From: Rhodovulum sulfidophilum DSM 1374 | GTDB taxonomy: Bacteria > Pseudomonadota > Alphaproteobacteria > Rhodobacterales > Rhodobacteraceae | Assembly (NCBI RefSeq): GCF_001633165.1 | Contig: NZ_CP015418.1 | Coordinates: forward strand, 3,596,001 to 3,660,000 | Direction: 5' to 3' | Length of the DNA: 64,000 nucleotides | Shown here: piece by piece, positions 59,596 to 64,000 of the stretch | How the letters are laid out: each line of letters starts with the position of its first letter | Numbering within the stretch: the stretch's first letter is position 1 | Made by a program: the position numbers and the translations under genes | The notes under the pieces: model-generated | Seen by the model: only the letters and a program-made list of their open reading frames with translations | Databases searched by the model: none | Told to the model about the DNA's origin: nothing

Positions 59596-60573
59596 ATGTC
59601 CGACACCACCGAAACGCCAGAGGCCCGCCGCCAGACCGACGGCCAGGTCGCCGATGCCGTCACGGGCAACTGGGTCGACCGCCTCGCCCCCGCCTGGACC
59701 CGTCCCTATCTGAGACTGTCGCGCGCCGACCGTCCGGTCGGCACCTGGCTTCTGTACCTGCCCTGTCTCTGGGGCGTGACCCTGGCCGCGGCCTCGACCG
59801 GGTTCCGCTGGTTCGATCTCTGGATCGTCCTGGGCTGCGGCATCGGCGCCTTCCTGATGCGCGGCGCGGGCTGCACCTGGAACGACATCAGCGACCGCAA
59901 TATCGACGGCGAGGTGGCGCGCACCCGCTCGCGGCCGATCCCCTCGGGGCAGGTCACGCTGGCGCAGGCGGTGTTCTGGATGGTGGTGCAGGCACTGGCC
60001 GCCTTCCTGATCCTGATCACCTTCAACATGAACGCGATCCTGATGGGCGTGGGCTCGCTGGCCTTGGTCGCGATCTATCCCTTCGCCAAGCGCTTTACCT
60101 GGTGGCCGCAGATCTTCCTGGGGCTGGCCTTCAACTGGGGCGCGATGCTGGCCTGGGTCGCCCATACCGGCAGCCTGACCCTCGCGCCGGTGTTGCTGTA
60201 TCTCGCGGGCATCGCCTGGACCGTGTTCTACGACACCATCTATGCCCATCAGGACAAGGAGGACGACGCGCTGATCGGGGTAAAATCGACCGCGCGTCTC
60301 TTTGCCGAGGACACGCCGCTTCGGCTGCGGCAGTTCCTGCTGGGATCGGCGGCGCTGATGGTGCTGGCCGCGCTCCTGGCGCTGCTGCGCCCGGTCGGCG
60401 GCGCGGCCGCCTTCATGGGGCTTGCCGGCGCGCTGGGCTTTGCGCTGCACATGGCCTGGCAGCTTTCGCAACTCGATACCGGCGACAATGACCGCTGCCT
60501 GTCGCTGTTCCGCAGCAACCGCGATGCCGGGCTGATCCCGGTGCTTTGCTTCGGCCTTGCGATCCTGGCCTGA
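59596..60573 (+). CDS. ubiA: 4-hydroxybenzoate polyprenyltransferase
   Basis: UbiA prenylates 4-hydroxybenzoate in ubiquinone synthesis in the inner membrane. The 325-residue, multi-helix protein has the two aspartate-rich metal motifs NDISDRNIDGEVARTRSRP and DKEDDALIGVKSTA. The ATG at 59596 has a weak GGGGG site; an in-frame ATG at 59581 overlaps the divergent rsmE start. It is the ubiquinone gene nearest the rsmE-gshA group. Confidence 0.95.
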   Translation: MSDTTETPEARRQTDGQVADAVTGNWVDRLAPAWTRPYLRLSRADRPVGTWLLYLPCLWGVTLAAASTGFRWFDLWIVLGCGIGAFLMRGAGCTWNDISDRNIDGEVARTRSRPIPSGQVTLAQAVFWMVVQALAAFLILITFNMNAILMGVGSLALVAIYPFAKRFTWWPQIFLGLAFNWGAMLAWVAHTGSLTLAPVLLYLAGIAWTVFYDTIYAHQDKEDDALIGVKSTARLFAEDTPLRLRQFLLGSAALMVLAALLALLRPVGGAAAFMGLAGALGFALHMAWQLSQLDTGDNDRCLSLFRSNRDAGLIPVLCFGLAILA

Positions 60574-60631
60574 GCCCCTCCCGCGAAGATAATGAAAGGG
60601 CCCCGATGACACACCAAGCCAGGACCGGCCG

Positions 60632-62662
60632 ATGCGGCGCCTTCTTCACAAGCTGATCGTTCCCGGCGTCTTCGCGCTCGCGGCGCTCGTCTGCATCGGC
60701 GCCGCGCTGCTTGCGGTGGAGCGGATCGAAAGCCAGGCCACGGAGGCGACCCGGGAGGCCCTGCTTGCGCGCGGGATCGACTGGGCCAGCCCCCGCACCG
60801 ACGGCATGCTGATGCATCTCTCGGGTACCGCCCCCGACGAGGCCGCGCGGTTCCACGCGCTCGCGGCCGCCGGCAGCGTGGTCGACAGCACCCATCTGAT
60901 CGACGAGATCGAGATCGCCGCCCCGAACCCGGTGGACGGGCCGCGCTTCTCGGTCGAACTGCTGCGCAACGATACCGGCATCTCGGTGATCGGGCTGATC
61001 CCGCAAAGCTCGCGCACCGAGGCGCTGGCGGACGAGCTGTCGCGGATCGCCGGGCGGCTGCCGGTGACCGACATGATGGATGTCGCCGATAACCCGGCGC
61101 CGGAGGGCTGGGATGGCGCGCTCGGCTTCGGGCTGACCGCGCTCGAGCGGCTGAAACGCTCGAAGGTCTCGATCACCGCCGAGCGCGTGGCCGTCACCGC
61201 GATCTCGAACAGCACCGAGGACAAGGCCCGGCTCGAAGGCGAGCTGCGCGCCGCCGCGCCGAAAGGGCTCGACCTCGTGCTGGAAATCTCGGCACCGCGC
61301 CCGATCATCGCCCCCTTCACCCTGCGTTTCCTGATGACCGAGGCGGGCGCCCGCTTCGATGCCTGCGCCGCCGATACCGAAGGCGCCGCGGCGCTGATCG
61401 TGGCCGCCGCGCGCGAGGCCGGCGCGCCCGAAGACACGACCTGCACCCTCGGGCTCGGCGCCCCCTCGGCCGAGTGGGGCCCGGCCGCCGCAAGCGGCAT
61501 CGAAGCGCTGGCCCAGCTGGGCGCAGGCAGCCTCACCTTCTCGGATGCCGACGTGACCCTGGTCGCCGCCGCCGGCACCGAGCCCGCGCTGTTCGACAAG
61601 GTCATCGCCGCGCTGAAGGCCGACCTGCCCGAAGCCTTCAAGCTGCATGCGGTCCTGCCGGCACCGGTCGATACCGACGCCACCGCCGGGCCCGCCGAAT
61701 TCATCGCCACGCTGAGCCCCGAGGGGCTGGTGCAGCTTCGCGGCCGCGCCACCGATGAGATGGTGCGCGATGCGACCGAAAGCTATGCGCGGTCACGCTT
61801 CGGCAGCGCCCGGGTGCATTCCGCGCTGCGGCTCGACCCTGCCCTGCCCGAGGGCTGGCCGGTCAGGATGCTGGCCGGGCTCGAGGCGCTGGCGCAACTG
61901 CGCAACGGCTCTGCCATCGTGCAGCCCGATTTCGTGCAGATCAGCGGGCTGACCGAGGACGAGACCGCCCGGGCGCGGGTCGCGCAGATCCTCTCCGACC
62001 GTCTGGGCAACGCGCAGAATTTCGACATCGACATCACCTATCGCGCCCCGGTCGCCCCGCCCGGCTCCGTCCATCCCGACCCGGCCGCCTGCGTGGCCCA
62101 GATCGACGCGGCGCTCGACGAACGCAAGATCACCTTCGACCCCGGCTCGGCCACCATCGACGGCGCCTCGCTGCGGGTGGTCGACGAGATCGCCGACATC
62201 CTGCGCGGCTGTCCGCGCGCGAAGATGGAGATCGCGGGCTATACCGACAGCCAGGGCCGCGACGAGATGAACCTGCGGCTCAGCCAGGCCCGCGCCGATG
62301 CCGTGGTCGATGCGCTGATGGCCCGTCGCGTGCTGGTCGGCAACCTCACCGCCAAGGGCTATGGCGAGGAAGACCCTGTCGCCACGAACGATACCGAGGA
62401 GGGGCGCGAGGCCAACCGCCGGATCGAGTTCCACCTGATCGACGACAGCGCCCCGGACGAGGCCGCCGCCGAGGATGCGGAGGGCACTAAGGCGCCCGAA
62501 GCCGAAGCCGACGACGCCACGGAACAGGCGCCCCCCGATGCGGACGCGACCGAGGAAGCCGCGACCGAAGATGACGAGAGCGGGGAGGCCGCCCCGGCCG
62601 CCGCCGAAGACGAGACACCGGCCGAGGCCGGAGCAGAGGACCAGACCGATGGACAGGACTGA
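60632..62662 (+). CDS. OmpA-family envelope protein with acidic tail
   Basis: A 676-residue protein. An N-terminal anchor/signal (LIVPGVFALAALVCIGAALLAV) is followed by about 460 residues of repeats resembling BON-like domains. A C-terminal OmpA peptidoglycan-binding domain spans about 490-605 (KITFDPGSATIDGASLRVVDEIADILRGC, EIAGYTDSQGRDEMNLRLSQARADAVVDAL, ANRRIEFHLI as short motifs ITFDPGSATID and GYTDSQG). The last roughly 65 residues are Ala/Glu/Asp-rich with no fold signature. The next gene starts inside its 3' end. Confidence 0.87.
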   Translation: MRRLLHKLIVPGVFALAALVCIGAALLAVERIESQATEATREALLARGIDWASPRTDGMLMHLSGTAPDEAARFHALAAAGSVVDSTHLIDEIEIAAPNPVDGPRFSVELLRNDTGISVIGLIPQSSRTEALADELSRIAGRLPVTDMMDVADNPAPEGWDGALGFGLTALERLKRSKVSITAERVAVTAISNSTEDKARLEGELRAAAPKGLDLVLEISAPRPIIAPFTLRFLMTEAGARFDACAADTEGAAALIVAAAREAGAPEDTTCTLGLGAPSAEWGPAAASGIEALAQLGAGSLTFSDADVTLVAAAGTEPALFDKVIAALKADLPEAFKLHAVLPAPVDTDATAGPAEFIATLSPEGLVQLRGRATDEMVRDATESYARSRFGSARVHSALRLDPALPEGWPVRMLAGLEALAQLRNGSAIVQPDFVQISGLTEDETARARVAQILSDRLGNAQNFDIDITYRAPVAPPGSVHPDPAACVAQIDAALDERKITFDPGSATIDGASLRVVDEIADILRGCPRAKMEIAGYTDSQGRDEMNLRLSQARADAVVDALMARRVLVGNLTAKGYGEEDPVATNDTEEGREANRRIEFHLIDDSAPDEAAAEDAEGTKAPEAEADDATEQAPPDADATEEAATEDDESGEAAPAAAEDETPAEAGAEDQTDGQD

Positions 62663-62975
62663 ATTCATTCTGGTCACCAGCGTCATGCTGTTCGTGGCCT
62701 TCGCCCTGGGCTGGGTCGCCTGCTGGCTGGTGCGGCGGCTCGGCCGCACCACCACCGCCGACATGGGCGAGCTCGACCGCATGGCCCATGCCCTGCACGA
62801 GGCCGAGGAGGCGCGAGATCAGGCGATGGGCTATCTCGAACAGCGCGAGGCCGAGCTGACCAACCAGCTGAACCAGACCGAGGCCGAGCTGAACGCGGCG
62901 ATGGACGGGTTGCAGCATTCCCGTCAGGAGGCCGAAGAGCTGCGCGCCTATATCGAGCGGATCAACGCGCGCTGA
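62649..62975 (+). CDS. Small membrane-anchored coiled-coil protein
   Basis: A 108-residue protein with one N-terminal transmembrane helix (FILVTSVMLFVAFALGWVACWL, about 6-27) and a long coiled coil (about 45-105, EAEEARDQAMGYLEQREAELTNQLNQTEAELNAAMDGLQ as heptads). Its ATG lies 14 bases inside the end of the OmpA-family gene, in another frame, so translation is coupled. Function unknown; a structural partner of the OmpA protein is likely. Confidence 0.8.
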   Translation: MDRTEFILVTSVMLFVAFALGWVACWLVRRLGRTTTADMGELDRMAHALHEAEEARDQAMGYLEQREAELTNQLNQTEAELNAAMDGLQHSRQEAEELRAYIERINAR

Positions 62976-62991
62976 CGCCGAAGCGGCGGCC

Positions 62992-63753
62992 TCAGCCCAT
63001 CAGCCCCTTCCGGATCAGGTTCAGCCCCGCCACCGCCAGCACCACCAGCGTGGCGCGGCGGAACCGGACCGGGTCGAGCCGGTCCTGCAGGCGCAGCCCG
63101 GCCCACATGCCAATGGCGGCAGGCAGAACCAGCGCCGCCGAGAAGGGCAGGCTTTGCGCATTCAGGACGCCCGAGCCCAGATGCGCAAACAGCAACATCA
63201 CGGACCCGATCAGGAACACCACCCCCTGCACGCGGATCATCTCCGTCTTTTCGGTGTTGAAGGACAACAGATAGGCGATCACCGGCGGCCCCCAGACCCC
63301 CGAGATGCCGCCGAAGAACCCGCCGGTCAGCCCCATCGCGATCTCGGCCCTGCCCCGGTGGCGGGCAGGCAGGATCAGATGCCGCCCGGCCAGCTGCGAG
63401 ACCGTGAAGATCGTGATCGGAACCCCGATCAGCAAATACAGCACCCGGTCGGACAGGACCGGAACCAGCGGGGCGCTGACGCAGATCGCCAGCACGACGC
63501 AGCCGATCAGCAACCGGTAGCGCATCACCGATGCCCAGGCCGCCGCCCCTCCCTGCCGGAGCGCCTGGGCGAGATTGGTCAGCAGCGTCGCCAGAACCAG
63601 CCCGGCCAGCGCCAGCTCGGCCGGCAGAAAGCTCGACAGGCCCGAAATCAGGATCATCGGCAGGGCGAAGCCGACAGCGCCCTTGACGACCCCCGCGACA
63701 AGCGCGACCCCGACGGCTGCCAGAAACAGATATATATCTATACCAAATATCAT
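62992..63753 (-). CDS. TauE/SafE-family sulfite exporter-like permease
   Basis: A 253-residue integral membrane protein of the TauE/SafE (DUF81) family with about eight helices. Typical features are GVVKGAVGFALPMILISGLSSFLPAELALAGLVLATLLTNLAQAL, seen as GVVKGAVGFALP and LATLLTNLAQA, and GFFGGISGVWGPPVIAYLL. Members export sulfite, sulfoacetate or other organic sulfur anions; the substrate here is unknown. The ATG at 63753 follows GGAGGCGG. Confidence 0.9.
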   Translation of the reverse strand: MIFGIDIYLFLAAVGVALVAGVVKGAVGFALPMILISGLSSFLPAELALAGLVLATLLTNLAQALRQGGAAAWASVMRYRLLIGCVVLAICVSAPLVPVLSDRVLYLLIGVPITIFTVSQLAGRHLILPARHRGRAEIAMGLTGGFFGGISGVWGPPVIAYLLSFNTEKTEMIRVQGVVFLIGSVMLLFAHLGSGVLNAQSLPFSAALVLPAAIGMWAGLRLQDRLDPVRFRRATLVVLAVAGLNLIRKGLMG

Positions 63754-63914
63754 GTCCGCCTCCCCGCTCCGGCTATATACCGGACCGGCTCTCGCTGCAG
63801 CCGCAAAAATATGGCGGTCACTATCCTTCAAAAACAACAGATCAATTGAATTTTTATTGCGCTGCAGCTGCGAAGACCCTATGTCACGGCAAGCCCGAAT
63901 GAAGGAGACGATTC
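63754..63914. promoter_or_regulatory. AT-rich divergent promoter region
   Basis: The 161 bases between the TauE-type permease and the last gene are the most AT-rich in the window (runs such as ATATATATCTATACCAAATAT just inside the permease start and TTGAATTTTTATTG at 63846-63859). Promoters for both divergent genes are expected here. No single -35/-10 pair is clear. Confidence 0.35.
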
Positions 63915-64000
63915 ATGCCCCATGACGGTCAGGACAGGCCCGCCGAAACGGCGCTGCTCGCCGATCTTCTGACGCTGACCGAGGCCGCGCTCGGCCCGGT
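63915..64000 (+). CDS. 5' end of an unidentified gene
   Basis: An ORF starts at the ATG at 63915 behind a strong AAGGAG (63902-63907) and runs off the window after 28 codons. The visible product begins MPHDGQDRPAETALL and continues ADLLTLTEAALGP, a helical start with no signal peptide. Nothing in this fragment identifies a family. Confidence 0.6.
   Translation, partial: MPHDGQDRPAETALLADLLTLTEAALGP

Overview
The window is a gene-dense, high-GC stretch of a bacterial chromosome with almost all of its length in conserved housekeeping genes. Gene content and order point to an alphaproteobacterium of the order Rhodobacterales, Rhodovulum/Rhodobacter-like; the species cannot be fixed from sequence reading alone. 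Supporting signs are a SAM/SAH-type riboswitch in front of metK, an Irr-type Fur protein divergent from fabA-fabB-fabI, a RibB fused to a degenerate GTP cyclohydrolase II domain, and the order miaB, phoH, ybeY, corC, lnt, metK, trmB. No tRNA, rRNA, IS element, prophage or CRISPR array was seen.

Layout. 1-6.4 kb: riboflavin synthesis and transcription control on the minus strand (nrdR-ribD, then ribE, ribB, ribH, nusB), split by a plus-strand polysaccharide-export lipoprotein. 6.4-12.4 kb: small conserved genes (DUF167, nitroreductase, EI24 membrane protein), an FMN-dependent lactate dehydrogenase with a clear palindromic operator, ribosomal protein L25, an ABM monooxygenase, pth and DUF2237. 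12.4-20.6 kb, minus strand: trpB, trpF, lapA, ihfB, rpsA, two small ORFs, cmk, a GFA-family gene and aroA. 20.6-30.3 kb, minus strand: an amidohydrolase, trmB, metK with riboswitch, lnt, corC, ybeY, phoH, miaB. 30.4-35.7 kb: a conserved hypothetical, irr, fabA-fabB-fabI, an FKBP isomerase and a VOC protein.

35.8-50 kb is the most accessory part: a HAD dehalogenase, three alpha/beta hydrolases and a PLP dehydratase precede a decayed BKACE (DUF849) pseudogene. Then come an MFS drug transporter, a three-gene RND efflux operon with two adaptor proteins, and an acyl-CoA hydrolase/transferase. 50-64 kb: a Do-type periplasmic protease divergent from a two-component system, a short-chain fatty acid transporter, a DUF533 protein, a siderophore-interacting protein, a plant-type glutamate-cysteine ligase, rsmE divergent from ubiA, an OmpA-family protein with a small coiled-coil partner, a TauE/SafE permease and the start of an unidentified gene.

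Nothing here is clearly a new multi-gene system. The points most worth a second look are the frameshifted BKACE remnant with a lost catalytic glutamate, the riboswitch whose pseudoknot covers the metK ribosome-binding site, the operator on the lactate dehydrogenase promoter, a likely leaderless irr message, short GCAAAT repeats before the CoA-transferase, and two very small genes between cmk and rpsA.
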